From assembly GCA_034766995.1 (NCBI GenBank), contig CM068322.1:8853310-8917309 (forward strand): a DNA stretch of 64,000 nt. The letters are read 5' to 3'. This DNA is from Acanthacorydalis orientalis (Eukaryota > Arthropoda > Insecta > Megaloptera > Corydalidae). Shown piece after piece: positions 1 to 13,915 of the stretch. Within the stretch, counting starts at the first letter, position 1; each line of letters starts with the position of its first letter. Both the position numbers and the translations under genes were made by a program. The notes below the pieces were generated by a model. The model made no database searches. It saw nothing but the letters and a program-made list of their open reading frames with translations, and was not told where the DNA came from.

Positions 1-184
1 GGAAATTGTATACAAATATTATTTTGGATTGTACCCACGAAAGAAAATAAATGTTTATATCTTATATGTTTTAATGGGACGTGTAAACGAAAAGAAAAAT
101 TATTAATTTTATTTTTCAATAATAATCCTTTGATTTTTTTAATTAAATGGCATGTTTTTAAATCCAAAGTAAAAAAAATAATTC

Positions 185-190
185 ATATAT

Positions 191-264
<74 letters not shown>
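185..264. repeat. (TA)n microsatellite, interrupted
   Basis: An alternating TA run broken by a few TG steps. Its translation is the repetitive Ile-Tyr pattern and it is not coding. Confidence 0.9.
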
Positions 265-265
<1 letters not shown>

Positions 266-1327
266 ATCGGTTTTATACCTACAAAATTTCTAAATGTGTA
301 AATATATATATAATATTTTCATTGATATGATTATGTAGTTTATGTATATGTAGATAAGAATTAAACCAAATGTCTTACTTGTAATTTATTGTGTACATGT
401 ATAAATATTGAGACCTAAATATAAAACATAAAACAATCTGTTAATGTAATTGGTTTTTTTAAGTTTTTATTTCTTTAATATATTTATAAGAAACATTTGT
501 TCTGATTTTATCCTTTTTCTGACGAATGTTTAAAAAAAATGTGAAATGGAAAAACTTTCATTTAACCCAAATAACATTTTTTTGGAGAAAACTTTATATA
601 ATCTTTTTATAATTAATAACTGAACTATATGTGCCTAAACTTTTAGTATTCAAATGAAATTATATATGAAGTTTATAAAAGAAGTATTTATATAAATACA
701 TAATTAAACTTATCACATATATCCTACTAATAAAAAAAGTGTTGTTCAGACTAAACGAGTGTTCTATCATAACAAATAAATAATGATCAATAACTAAGGC
801 AATTTTTTTGCCTTCAAAATGTGTATGTTAAAAAATATTTTTATTTGAAAAAGTAATAGAAATTATATTATAGAACCGATAATTTCACTCCAAAATTTCT
901 GAAGATTAATAAAAATGCAAATACTTTTTTTCTATACATCTGCTACCTTTAGTGTAAATAAAAAGGAAATAAAACAAGTGTTAAACAAAGATGGTAATAC
1001 GAAATTTAATGGTTATGAATAATTAACTATCCATATCGTGTTGAGAGTTTTAATTAGTGCATATACACAAAATAATGAAAAATTCAAAATCATTAACGTA
1101 TTAGAATAATTACAAAGTACAGACGTACTAGTAAATAAATACATTTTATGCTGTTGAGAAAAATTAAAATATTTTGTTTGAAATAAAATCTCACTTTCTG
1201 CCATAAGTATATAATTTGTGTACACAACGCTACAATTATTCATTTTTTTTGCTCATGAAGATATTTACATTAATATTAAATTTATTACACAAATTATATA
1301 ATATATATTATATTATTTCTTTAATTC

Positions 1328-1329
<2 letters not shown>

Positions 1330-1393
<64 letters not shown>
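1330..1393. repeat. (TA)n microsatellite
   Basis: A pure TA dinucleotide run of about 64 bp in intergenic DNA. Confidence 0.95.
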
Positions 1394-1396
<3 letters not shown>

Positions 1397-4300
1397 CCCT
1401 ATAAATCAAAAACAAAATTTAAAGTCTATTTTCCTTTAGTCGATCTTTTATCGTTCCTGTTATGTCTAATAACACTCGCCTCTCCCCGCACCCTCCCTGG
1501 AACACCAAGCACAATAACTGATAGTTGGCATTTCACAAATTATTTTTCAATCTTATTGATTTGGGGTTCTCACTAAGATCATTTTTTATGACTCTCCAGT
1601 AAGACCACTTCTTACAGTTTAGCTAATAGAATACCCACGACAAACGTATCTCTTACTGATGCATATCAAATAGCACATTGAGATGGCTCACCACTGACCA
1701 TATCAATTCTAATTCACTGGCGAAAATAACCTAAGTTGCTTCTGCTGGGCATTACTCTGCAGTGAAGTCATACTTAGTCTAGCTCATGAATGAATACAAT
1801 CTTATGATTATGGTATCATATCTATAATTGCTAACAAAACAAAAATTAAATTTTCGATAGATATTTTAAAAAAATATACTTTGTATTTAATCTTTAACTT
1901 CATGTCACTTATTCCATGTTAAGATATTAATTTACAATATTTTCCAGAAGAATCTCAATCACCAGCTTCCTCTTCTATAATAAGTGTTCTTTTATTGATA
2001 GCATTGTATATTATAACTACTCTAAAACAGAAAGAATACTCAATTTGATCTCAACTTTATGTGATCCTACAAAAATTTTCAATCAACTTCTGATAAAGAT
2101 ACTTAATTATTTATAGATTATATTTTGTATTACCATCTATGTTGCACTTGTTAACATACTAAAGATGATAAATCTATTAGGTAATATATTTAATCTTTTA
2201 TCCAAAAATTTTGAAGTGAAATCACCAGTCTATATTTATTACCTTACTCCCATCTCATTGAACCACACAGAGTGATTGCTCTTGGAGCTTTTCGAATCAC
2301 AGGAAGGTATTCAAGCCAGTGAGCTCTTATCAGCAGAACAAATGAGAAATAAACTTTCATTTCTTTTGTGTAAAATAAGCTCCACACTGTAATTGTTTTA
2401 TTTACATATAATGCAAAATTACTACAGAATGTTTTTAATATTACATATATTTCAATAGTAAAAACCATCTTCAAAGTAAAATACTAAATAATTTTAATTT
2501 GAAAACTTTAATTATACACTATCTTCTACCAAACATTTTTTTTCTTTACTAGAACAAAAATACCATCAAAATATACATATATAACTTCAAACACTTCTAA
2601 ATTAGTACAAAACACTCCAAACAAAATAATTATACCACTGTATTTACATGAACAAATTGAAAACTTTAAAAAAAAAATAATGCACATTTTATCAATAAAT
2701 TTAGCTAATAATCAAATTGTAGTTAAAACAAATAATTTAATTTGTGTTTATTAAATAAATGTAATTGTTAATATATTCAATTAAATATTCTATTTTATTT
2801 TTCATTATTTTGTGTTCATACAAAACTTAAGATTTATAATCTTGTCATTCTTTACTATATAAAACCATAATTACCAGACAAAATATTTGTTTAATAATTG
2901 TATACATTTAGTAATAAATATAAATTTTAAATGTTCATATTGAATATTAGATATGTATTAAACAGTAAAAATATTAGTGTTTTAATCGATTTCTAAAACT
3001 TGTAATAAATTTTCAATAATTAAATGTAACACATGAGAATTAATAATATTTATTTTATGTACATATTATATTAAATACAGGGCAGTACTAAAAAATATTT
3101 TAAACTTAAAACTAATGTACTTCACAGTTTTATTTGTATTTTTTAAATTTAAATTAAAATAGAAAAAAACACATTTTCAACACAATAGATCACACAAAAT
3201 ATCTTTCCAATATTGTATTTATACACACATATATGTATGAACATGTTAAACATACATACATACAAATGTATATATAGATATATTCAATATTTCATGTTTA
3301 ACAGACTAACTTCAGCAAAAATTTCTATGCAATTTTAACTCATGAGCAATATATTAATATTGCAGAATTGAACCACTTAAATAGATATATAATATATAAA
3401 ATAAATATTTATGTATAATTAAGAAGTCAAAACAGTATTTTTAAATATTATTGTGGCAATTACTATTCTTAATAAAATCTTAGTTTTTTTTTACAAAACT
3501 AACATACTTTTCAGTCAATAACACATTTTGAAATCAATAATGTTACATTACTAATGCTACAATACATACATTTATAAAATGAAAATATTATGAAATATAA
3601 TGATTAAAAAAATAGAATTTAATCTATATCTACAGGAGTGATATAAAAAATAATGTCTGCAATTTCGCACAAGACCATTGAATATTTCCAGATGAATATA
3701 TTTTAAACACTGGTACTAGGAACAAATTTAATAATATAAAATGTAGTTATACTGTTGTTTATCAAAACAAATATCTGTTAAAATATGCATAGATCCCACA
3801 AATAATACACACTTTTTTATGGATTTTTTTCAAAAATATTTAAAAAATGTAACTTACATATTAATTTTAATATATATATTTTAAAATAGATGTATTTATT
3901 ACATATTTTACTTTTTTTCTAAAACGTGTAAATGGATTCTGACTGATGCCAAATTACTTGAATTTAAAATATACGTCAAAAATAAGAATGTAATGTAAAT
4001 TCTTATACATTCTAAACAAAATGTTTTATCATCGTAAGGAAATAAAGTTTAATTTCATATACAGTTGCTTTTAATAAAAAGTATCTTATTTATTCCCAAC
4101 AGCATGAAACGTTTTAATTAAAATACTTAAGAATTTCTTAGTATAATGTGAAAGTTCACTATTATTAAAGCCTTAAAAAAAGTTTCAACTGTATGTACGA
4201 AACCATTAAACATTATTTAAGTACTAATCTTTATTCCTCAAATGTATTTAAAACATTTTACATATCTAAGTGATACATAGATAATATAGAAGAATAGTAA

Positions 4301-5581
4301 CCGCAGAGTATTTATAAAAGACTAGACAACAGTTTATTAGCAATGATAATTTTATGAAAGGAAAAACTAACTTCTTGTAATTTATCATGAAATTGACAAA
4401 ACCATTTGTATGATCCCAAACAAATTATTATTATTTATTAAATGTTATAAAAAATAATTTTACTTGTGATGAAGTTTACATATTTCTATGAATATAAATT
4501 ACAAACCAGAACTAGACATCTATATACGGCAAGTATATATAATATGGAAAACTATGTCTATGAAACTTGATTGTGTGAATAAAAATTAAATAAAAAAAAA
4601 AAAAAAAACAAAAAAAAAATGTTTAGTAAAATTATTATTTCAACTCAACATACACAATTTTTAATAAATATACCAATCCATTAAGTTACACGCAAACGAA
4701 TTTCAATTTAAATATAATGAAAATTACAAACCGTTAAGAACTGAAGCTACATATTTTTTTTGATGAAATTAAAAAAGAAAAAATATTAATGACTACAAAT
4801 ATTTACAATAAAACATAAATGCAGATAATTTACAATATCATAAGACTAGAGCCAAGAACAAACACTTCCTTTAACATTTCAAATAGTAGGCAATAATATA
4901 AATTTGTAAAAGTGATTTTATATTTATTTATATATATATATATATAAACTTATTAGTATAAATTGCAATCAATACAATTGTTATAAAAAATTAAAGTAAA
5001 AGAAAATTTTAATTTTAAATGGTATTAATGTCAAATGAAATATGTATAATAAAAAAATGAACTTAAAAACAAAAATATAAGGTCTATGTTGACTTATTAC
5101 TTAAGTGAGTATTATGTAACTATTATCGATGATTTCATGGAGTACACAAATAGTAGAGCATTTTTTTCAATAACTATTTTCTTTGTAAATCTTACTTTTA
5201 CAATCAAACTCCTTTAATTCTTCGATTATATATGCCTATTATTTTGAATGAATGTGTTATATATTTATTTTATTTGCACCTAAAAATTATTTATACATAA
5301 AAATATATGCATACAAAGTACATGTATGTGTGTGTGTGTATATATATATATATATTCACACACACACACAGTAATATGCTTTGAATTTTTCAAAACTAAA
5401 GAAAATCATCAATATAAATATACAATGATATGAAATTATGTACAAATGTATGTCAATCCTTGAAGAGAATTTCCTTTTAACAAAAAAAAAATAATATTTT
5501 TCGTTATATAATTAATAATACAAACCTCAATTGGCCATCCTGATATTGTTAAAATATAACTCATCAAAAGTAAATAATCAC

Positions 5582-6050
5582 TCAGATACATCCATCTGGA
5601 TGTTGACTTTGGCCTTTCCGACTACCTTTTCCTTTTCCTTGATCAGCTGGTTTTGGCTGATCTATACTACTTCGTCTGGGATTACCTAAAGTAACCAGAG
5701 CACTTGCAACAGCTAATCCTGCAGACTGACCTGTTGGAGTATACTGTTCTCCCCCCGTTGGCATTCTAACAAACAGAGATAGGACGGCTGCTCGATTTCC
5801 AGCACAAGGCTCGAGAGCAATTGGACTAGGGGGGTCTCGTTTCCCCTTCTTACGACCTGTCTGTGTCATCAAATCATTTGTTGGAAATGATTCTGGACTA
5901 TTTCGTTCAACCTCAACAAGCACTTGTGAAAAAGGTCGTGATGCCATTTGTTCCATTTCAACAAATAACCGTTGACGTCTTCGATACATATCATACTTTT
6001 GCTTTATTTTCCACATTATTGCAGCTACAAGCAGCAATGCTAAGAAACAC
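5582..6050 (-). CDS. ATRN: Attractin exon 10: membrane helix and cytoplasmic tail
   Basis: Begins CFLALLLVAAIMWKIKQK, the membrane helix and stop-transfer residues. The conserved EMEQMASRPFSQV motif follows, and the exon ends with TGA at 5584-5582. The last 30 residues are rich in Lys, Gly, Pro and Gln. Confidence 0.95.
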
Positions 6051-8051
6051 CTAAAAAAGTAAAAAAATATCTCAGTCAATAAATATAAATATTACTGCAA
6101 TATATATATATACACACACATATATTGTTAATTATATAACACTCTCTTCTAATCACCTTAGAATTATATTTAAAAATGATACATTCATTTAATAACGCAA
6201 TAAAAAAAACATTTTTCAACAAAATCAACATATGGATATTATCATACAATTTTATTTTACAAAACATTATCCACTTTACTCTTTCTATATTACTTTAATG
6301 ATAATATCCTCGAATATTTATTTAAGAATTAAATAACTATATAATCAAAGTTTAAAAATTTTTATTCTAAATTATGCAAAATACTTACGATGAAAAAGTA
6401 ATAAAAAACTGTTGTAAATTCAGCTTAGGGTATTGAGAAAAAGATATCTGAATCCATAATGGCGGTTGAAAGTCATAAACATAAACATAAAATGTAGTTT
6501 GTGTAACATTATCTTCTTCACCAAAATTGTAGTCTGCTTTATTAAACCTAGACCTAAATGTTGTACAATTATGACCGGAAAGAATTGGTTTTTCAGGTCC
6601 ATTTACAGTTTTTACAGTAATATTCATTTTTGCTGTAACTGAACAAGTAATTGAGAAATCTGCATCTATATCTGGTTTTTTCGGTGAATTACGAAAATTT
6701 ATCTGTGTATAATGCCTATCTTCTTTCTTAGATAAATTAAAAGTAAACTGATAATCTGTAGCAACATCATCTGAAAAATAATATTTAATTTTCTTTAATA
6801 AACTTTTAATATAATAATAAATATACAATAAAACAAAGCAAAACAAATAAAAATAAGTTTAGTAATTTATGCAAAAACCTTGTGTTAAAATTTTTTATAT
6901 GTTAAATAAAATCATAGCTATAATATCTAAAAGTCCTATTTAAATTTTAGATTTGTTATTTGAAACATATGACCAGTATACATATGATCAGTATATATTT
7001 TGTTAAAAACTTATACTGATCATATTATCAGGATTTAAGTAGAAAAATATCATATCGAAGCAGAATTTATTACTAATACAATAAATAATGATAATAATGC
7101 ATGAATATCGTTGATACTGCAATTCTTGCTATAATCAAATTCAAATGTGTGTATGTATATTATAGTATGTATATGTATATATGCATATATATATATATAT
7201 ATATATATATGTATTTATATGTGTACACACATATATAATACAATTAAAAAATATTTTTGTGGTCTTTTTAAAACTTGAATATAACTGTTTCAATGTACAA
7301 TTACATAATTACATTTAAAAATAAAATATTGTGCTTTGAAATACTCTTATGATATAAAATATCACTGTACTATTATTTGCTAAGTATTGTATTAACACTG
7401 TAAAATATACTTACAATAGCAAGATCCCTTTAAAACTAATGGATCACCAATGTAATGATTTGTTGCATCACACTTTTCGCAATAATCACCCGCTAAACCC
7501 TTTGTTGTACAGTAGCATTTTCCTAGTTCATGATGGCACTTAGTTGCCTGGCCGTTACATTTACATGGACGACATTCCCCACCATTAACTGGGCTACCCC
7601 AAAAACCATCTCGGCATTTTTCACAATTACGACCCACAGTATCATTAGCACATGGTTGTATACATTCTCGCCCAGAAGAATCACAAGTAGAATGTCCATT
7701 GCATTGACATTCTGGACAAGTTGTAAAGTGCCATCGTTCTGGTGGGCATGTACTCGAAGGTAATGAATGGTCATGTAAATTTGGACCTTGATAACCACCA
7801 GCCATACAAGAACCAAGGCCTGTACCTGAACCATCATCACACCAACCACAAGCTGGATCATCACGACATTGTGCACATGTTGTATAAAATGCACATTGTG
7901 GTGTTTTGTCTCCAGAAGAACCACTTCTACATCGAGCACTTGCTGTTGTCCATTCACGACACTGTCCGTATGGAAATGATGCAGTGTATGCATTCTTATC
8001 AACACATCTACAAATAAATAAAATAAGAATGTATCGAATACAAATAAGTAA

Positions 8052-8102
<51 letters not shown>

Positions 8103-11100
8103 TATACAAATACACATACACACCTACTAGATAAAAAATTAATTCAATAGAACTAACCTGCCTTCATTTTGACACCATATGCATTCTTCTTGTGTACAAT
8201 TAAAACAAGATGTGAGATCAGCACAAGGAGTAGTACATGTTGTAGATTCTGATAAATCAGTACGATTTTTTGGTGCACTGCAATGGGACTCATAACTCCA
8301 ATGGCATGGTGGAGTAGCAACACAAGCTGCACAAGTATGAAGTGCACGGCATGTTGGATTGGGATCAGAAGGACAATCAGAATAGTCTTTTATAGGAACC
8401 ATACCACCTGTTGTATTTCTACATGGTCCATCCATAGAACAATAACTACCACACCATTTACAACCACGAGAGGTCTGCACACAAGTCTGACAATCAGTTA
8501 CTGATGTACACCTGTTTGATAAACGTTATATATATATATATATATAATGCATACATATATGGATGTGTATAATTCAGATAATCTTTTTAATTTAAATACT
8601 AATAAATTAAAACAAATATATGTAAAATAAAAGATAAAATCCACTAACCATAATACTATCAATTTTTTTTAACAAACTCAATTCAAAACCTGACTATAAC
8701 TAATATATTTATTTTAATAATTTATACAAAAGTACATTTCATTAAAAGTCAATACATACTTTTCACCATTAAGTAATATCGAATATGTTTTTGATGTCCG
8801 ATTTCCTTCAGGACACTGAGCATACTTATCTTCTCCATCTTTAGTCAAAAGTGATGGGCGAACTTCAGAAACAGAAAGACATTTTGAAGCTTGTCTTTCC
8901 CACACACATTTAACACCAGGCCAAGAAGTTAAACATTCCCAACGTATTCTTATAGTAGAACAATTTCCAGGTGTATATTTCAGAATGTCTGAAAGCATCT
9001 GCCCATCAAAACCTCCATATATAAAAAGAGAGCCTTCAAACATTACAGCTGAATGACCAAATCTAGCGAGATCTGAGCGAATGATTCGAGGTGTTTCCAA
9101 ATGTTTCCATAAATCACAAAGTACATCGTATATGAGTAAGTCTGAACTATAACATTTAGCACCAAAACTATGTGATGTGTCATTATGTGTATTTCCACCA
9201 AACACAAGCATCAAACCAGGATTGACGAATGTTGCAGTATGAAGAAATCGAGCCGATGGTGCATCGGCTAACATCGTCCAAACTCTGATGAATACAACAA
9301 TATACGTGAAACAATTTATAATAAGTTTTTTTAAAAAAAGTATGAATATTAATGTTCTATATAAAAAAATATCATCTTTCTACAACATACAAAGCACTAA
9401 CTTACCTGTTATGTGGATCATAAGAATATAATTTAGCACTCAATGCTTGTGCTGATTCACTTTCAGATATTACACCACCATAAACATAGATATGTTGAGA
9501 AAAACTATCATATGTACTACTATGGCCATATCCTCCTTTTACAGGATATCCTTTTGTTCGAACAATCCGCCATTCACGTGTACCAAAATAAAATTCTTGT
9601 ACAGTATTCAAGTAACCAAACTGAGGAGAATGCCCAAATATTACAACCATTCGATCCATTTTTTTATTACCTCCAGTCACAACAGTTGCAGTATGACCTG
9701 CTACTTTCAATGGTCCTACAACAAAAAACACATATTGTACATTAAAATCCATTGATTATTTTCTTAATTTTTATTTTTTTAAATAGAAAATAAAAAAGAT
9801 GAAACAGTAAACTTCATAAGACACTTAAATAATTTACAATGCAAAAGAAAATAAAAAGATAAAAATTGTACATAATTAACAGTTTTGTATTAAACTTAAT
9901 TTCATTTAATAACTATGCTTTCAATCTAAAGATAATAAAATAATGAAAATCTATAAAACAATAAAGATAATATTTATAAAAAATATTTTTACTAACCACA
10001 AAGTGACCGTGTAGCATTACAAGGTTCTGCTCGAACAGTAACATTCTCCCATACTTTAGCACTGACATCAAAGGCCCATAACTCTTTAGTGACACCCCTG
10101 TTACCACAAACACCACCATACATAAAAATTTTATCACCATAACGAACACTCGAGTGTCCATAACGCTGAACAGGAACTATACCCTCAAGATGTTGTGTTT
10201 CCCAAACATTTCCTAAAATTCAGTTAATTATTATTAACTTGACTTTGTTTAAAATAGAAATTCTGAATTTTACTATTTTAATCTTAATTAAATATTACAT
10301 TTTTTAAAAAAAGACTAGATTATAAAAGTCAAATCTAGAATAAATTAAGATATTATATTCAACTATCTATACTTTAAATCTTCTACTGTAATTTTGTAAA
10401 ATATTAGCCCATAAATTACATTCACATTAAATACTTTCAATCGTTAGTTACCTAAGGTTTATGGGCATATAGATTAAATGCTTTCAAATAAAAATAATAA
10501 ATACAAATAAAAAAACAAAAATTAAAATATTTTATTTTTCAAAAATTAAAAATATATCATGTTACCATTGAAATCATAAGTATAAATAAGTGATGGATCT
10601 GTTGTCCCATAAGTTTGCCCAGCTACAATATAAAGTGTATCACGCCAAACTACTGCTCCTACGCTAGCTGACCCTGGTGGAGTAAAACTTTGTGGTTGAA
10701 CTGTGATCCATGAACCTTTTGACTCTTCTTGTCCACAGTCTGCTCCTGTCCAAGGGCTATTGCACTCACATCGATGATTTTCTAATGAACAAGTTCCATG
10801 ACGCTGTAAAATTAAAATAAATTATATATATATATATATACACACACACACAAACATATGTATTCTTAATCCCAAATGAATATAATACTATTAAATACAA
10901 AAAAGGAATTAAAAATCATAATTCATTTACAGTGCAGCCTGTCATACCGCAACACCTCAAGAGCCCTGTTGCGGTGCGAGAGGAAACAATTTGTAGAATA
11001 GAAATACCCATTAAACATTTAAACTGATCCGGTAAGAGAGTAGCAATTCGTTATTTGGTGCCCCTTTTTTGATGTGTTAATATGTATGCTATGTAGAGTA

Positions 11101-11878
11101 GAAGGAGAAAACATCGTTTCACTACCGTAGTTTATGATACAACAGGGAGCACTGTAACTGCTTTTTTAAATACATTATTATGAACTATCTTAATATTTGT
11201 AATTATCAGAAATTTTATTTCTTTGTAATTTTATCACTTCCACATGTAATTAAAATTTATCTAAATATTTATTTTTGTAAACACTTTTTATCTATCATTA
11301 GTAAAACAATTACAACATTATATTAACTTAAAATATATATTTGAATTGTAATGTAATATTATTAAAAATGTGTGCCATTTAAAATAATTAATATATTACT
11401 TAAAAGAAATAATTTTAAAACATTTTCTTTCAATATTTATTAGAATGTTCTTATAAACATATCTAAACCAATTCCCAATAATGTATAATAAAAAAAAAAT
11501 AAACATTTTTTATTCAGTTATATTTTTTGTAGGACATTTAATTTACAGTACATATAAATTACAAATTTGCAAATTAAATAAAAATATATATAAAATAATA
11601 AAATGATTAAAGACATTAAAAGATAAAATTAATCAATTTTTCTCTTTTACAGTAACTACTTTTTATTCATTTTAAACTTTGTACATTAATTTACCTATGC
11701 CTTTTAATGCAAAAACAATGAGCTAATTACAACTTAAATAAAATAATTCTTAGAATAAATACATTTTTTTGATCTCAACGGAAAAAATTCAAAGAAAAGA
11801 TAACAATTGGTATGAAAACACATTTTTTTTACTTACTGATTATATGGATAATTTCTATGTATATTTTTTTCTTTTCAT

Positions 11879-11933
<55 letters not shown>

Positions 11934-13360
11934 AATTGGCAACATCCTACCATATGACAGAATATTTAAATAGTAACTGCTTTCTTCCCAAACAAAAATT
12001 CTCAGTTAAGTGAAAAGGACAATTCAAATGAAGTCCCATCAAACAAATTGAAAAAAATAATTACCTCTCTTAAAACTGTATTTTTGTTATTTCAAGCAGA
12101 TTTTCTTTCAAATATTAAAAAAATACATACAATATTCAATGAAATATGGAACAAATATAAAAAATTGAAAATAAAACAATAAATCAAAAATCTCTGGATA
12201 GAAATTGAACCCAGGTTCAAATACACTGAAAGTTTATAAGCCACTGAATCTAGTTATTTAAAGACAGATACTGTTACAATGTCACACAGTTACAGAATCA
12301 TAATTACAATTTAATTTAAAAGAGAAAAAATGGTATATGAATTCTATAATACACAGTAACAGTTTAAAATTCTTACCTCTGCACTATAACAATCATTTGG
12401 GCAAATAGGTAACTGACAAGCACTTCCTACCCATCCAGCATTGCAAGTACATACTCCATCAATACAAATTCCATTTCCAGAACAATTTAAATTTGAGTCA
12501 ATACTTGGGCAGCCATTTATTCTGTATGTTAAATTGAAGCCAGACATGTTATAGGCATCATCGCTAAAAAAATGAATTAATGCAGCCCCAGATTGTGCAA
12601 CAACTTCCGGTACTCTCCGTATACGATAATCATGTTTATACATAAGCCCACTATACACAGCTAATAAAGGCGACTCGACGCTATCACCATCAAAAATGTA
12701 TAAATGATCCCATCCACATTCTGTGGCAAACTCTTCAAGATGCAAAGTTATAGTAGAATTGGGAGCATCAATTAACCAACTACATTTCACACCAATTGAA
12801 TAATTTCCAAGACCATCATGTATCGATCCATAAGGTGCTGCTAACCTGAATACAAATAAATATTAAATCGACCTACATTACTACAATGTTTTATAACTAA
12901 ATACATCAGTAGACTCTTAAACAGATTGAGCAAAACTATACGAAGGATAAAATTAATACAAAAATATATTAAGAATATGAAAATAAAAAGGTTTTTTTAG
13001 TTTCAAATTTATACAGGGATAAAACTCTAAATTGACTACATCAGAACAAATGATGGTTTAAGTAATTCTACAATGTAAATAATTGTTGAAAAAATTAATT
13101 TAAATGTATATTTACCTAACTTTTCCTCCGCAATATTCACAATGATAACCCTGCCAACCGTCATAACATAAACAAGTATCATTTTTGCAAATCCCGTTAT
13201 TATTACAACTAGACGAATCTACACACTTTGTGCCATTTGTAATACCACTCGCGACACAACTAAATACTAACAACATCCATACAATTATATAACACAAATC
13301 ATATTTTCGCCTATACTTTGATTTAAAAAGAAACAAAAACATTTGTTCAGATTCTAACAT
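5582..13360 (-). CDS. ATRN: Attractin-like transmembrane protein (distracted/ATRN family), 10 exons, complete
   Basis: A single-pass membrane glycoprotein of the attractin/mahogany family. Exons on the minus strand are 13360-13116, 12845-12377, 10803-10566, 10212-9997, 9715-9406, 9284-8760, 8511-8158, 8007-7415, 6770-6389 and 6050-5582. Every junction has GT/AG sites and the phases agree, giving 3,801 nt or 1,266 residues. Order: hydrophobic signal segment (about 22-40), EGF (about 46-76), CUB (about 79-190), EGF (about 200-245), kelch repeats (about 260-600), several PSI-type cysteine clusters (about 610-840), laminin-type EGF (about 868-983), a conserved juxtamembrane domain, one membrane helix (about 1102-1124) and a 140-residue cytoplasmic tail with MASRPF, a motif also present in vertebrate attractins. 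The C-type lectin domain of vertebrate ATRN is absent. In vertebrates the family acts in melanocortin signalling and myelin upkeep; its role here is inferred. An internal Met at about residue 7 is an alternative start. Confidence 0.95.
6389..6770 (-). CDS. ATRN: Attractin exon 9: conserved juxtamembrane ectodomain
   Basis: Encodes residues about 984-1111, including DYQFTFNLSKKEDRHYTQINF and LQQFFITFSS, which align with the membrane-proximal part of vertebrate attractins. The acceptor follows a T-rich tract and the donor is GTAAGT. Confidence 0.93.
7415..8007 (-). CDS. ATRN: Attractin exon 8: PSI and laminin-type EGF modules
   Basis: Encodes residues about 786-984. A further PSI cluster (CAQCRDDPACGWCDDG) leads into laminin EGF-like modules (CQCNGHSTCD..., CKCNGQATKC...). 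Open translation continuing past the acceptor into a (TA)n tract is intronic. Confidence 0.95.
8158..8511 (-). CDS. ATRN: Attractin exon 7: PSI-type repeats
   Basis: Encodes residues about 668-786 with three CxxC...W-C clusters (GCKWCGSYC, CAACVATPPCHW, CFNCTQEECIWC). Vertebrate attractins carry a C-type lectin domain of roughly 115 residues in this area; here there is no room for one. Confidence 0.94.
8760..9284 (-). CDS. ATRN: Attractin exon 6: last kelch blades and start of the cysteine-rich region
   Basis: Encodes residues about 493-668. Kelch motifs LMLVFGGNTHND and SLFIYGGFDGQ are followed by CLTSWPGVKCVWER, the first PSI-like cysteine cluster. The donor GTATGT splits a Lys codon. Confidence 0.95.
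9406..9715 (-). CDS. ATRN: Attractin exon 5: kelch repeats
   Basis: Encodes two kelch blades (AGHTATVV...MVVIFGH and GYGHSSTYD...IYVYGGV). It ends DPHNR with the Arg codon split after AG; the donor is GTAAGT. Confidence 0.95.
9997..10212 (-). CDS. ATRN: Attractin exon 4: kelch repeat
   Basis: Encodes a kelch blade with QRYGHSSVRYGDKIFMYGG and a following ELWAFDV strand. Residues about 318-390, phase 1 at both ends. Confidence 0.93.
10566..10803 (-). CDS. ATRN: Attractin exon 3: EGF end and first kelch blade
   Basis: Completes the EGF (RHGTCS...CECNSPWTG) and begins the kelch propeller (SVGAVVWRDTLYIVAGQTYG). It was located by splice sites and homology. It follows a 1.57-kb intron that carries a MITE and TA arrays. 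Confidence 0.9.
10930..11154. mobile_element. pogo/Tigger-like MITE in attractin intron 2
   Basis: A 225-bp segment bounded by imperfect terminal inverted repeats. The left end reads CAGTGCAGCCTGTCATACC and the right end, reversed, reads CAGTGCTCCCTGTTGTATC (14 of 19 match). A TA dinucleotide flanks each end (10928-10929 and 11155-11156), as expected for a TA target duplication. It has no coding capacity, and its base composition is less AT-rich than the surrounding intron. Confidence 0.75.
11879..11930. repeat. (CA)n(TA)n microsatellite in attractin intron 2
   Basis: A short CA run passes directly into about 38 bp of TA. Confidence 0.9.
12377..12845 (-). CDS. ATRN: Attractin exon 2: CUB domain and second EGF
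   Basis: Encodes residues 82-238. The CUB hallmark CGWDHLYIFDGDS is followed by HFFSDDAYNMSGFNLTY, then an EGF module with CSGNGICIDGVCTCNAGWVG. The acceptor CAG and donor GTAAGA flank it, and it ends in phase 0. Confidence 0.95.
13116..13360 (-). CDS. ATRN: Attractin exon 1: signal peptide and first EGF
   Basis: Encodes residues 1-82. A charged N-terminus precedes the hydrophobic segment IIVWMLLVFSCVASG, then a six-cysteine EGF module ending HCEYCGG. The donor GTAAAT lies at 13115-13110. The exon ends in phase 2; the split codon is Arg. Confidence 0.9.
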
Positions 13361-13802
13361 TTTGACATAAACGTTTGACGGACCATATTTAATGCTGTAA
13401 TGTTTTCATTGAAAGCAATGGAACATTACTGAGGTCATATGTACATATACATAAGATAAATATTATTGATAAATTGTAAGTTCACATCACTATAATAACT
13501 TAATTCACTGTAAACAGAAATCACTTTTTTATTTATATAAATTCTGACATACACATTTTTTTAAAAAATAAATGTATGACAGAACAGTCACATTACGTTT
13601 TTACTATCGCAAGTATTGCCACACAGCAGAAAAATTATTCATCAAGCGCCAAATATAAAATGATTATTATTAAAATATTGAATAGAACAGTATAAAAATT
13701 AATTATTAAATATTCACTGCTAAATGATATATATGTTAAAATTTTATAACATATTTTACATTTTGAAATAAAATCATTTATATTAACTTATGTACAAACA
13801 CA

Positions 13803-13915
<113 letters not shown>

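Larger units (their letters stand above)
1..5581. other. AT-rich intergenic DNA downstream of attractin
   Basis: No coding exon is recognisable on either strand. The stretch is very AT-rich with scattered TA and CA microsatellites. A patch at about 1,440-1,830 has higher complexity and ordinary base composition, but its translations match no family I know and are full of stops. Part of the right-hand end should be the 3' UTR of the minus-strand attractin gene; I could not choose a poly(A) site. Confidence 0.6.

Noticed and set aside
5863..6054. Plus-strand frame opposite attractin exon 10, and similar frames at 7530-8017, 8283-8504 and 9443-9755
   Set aside because: Antisense shadows of the attractin exons.
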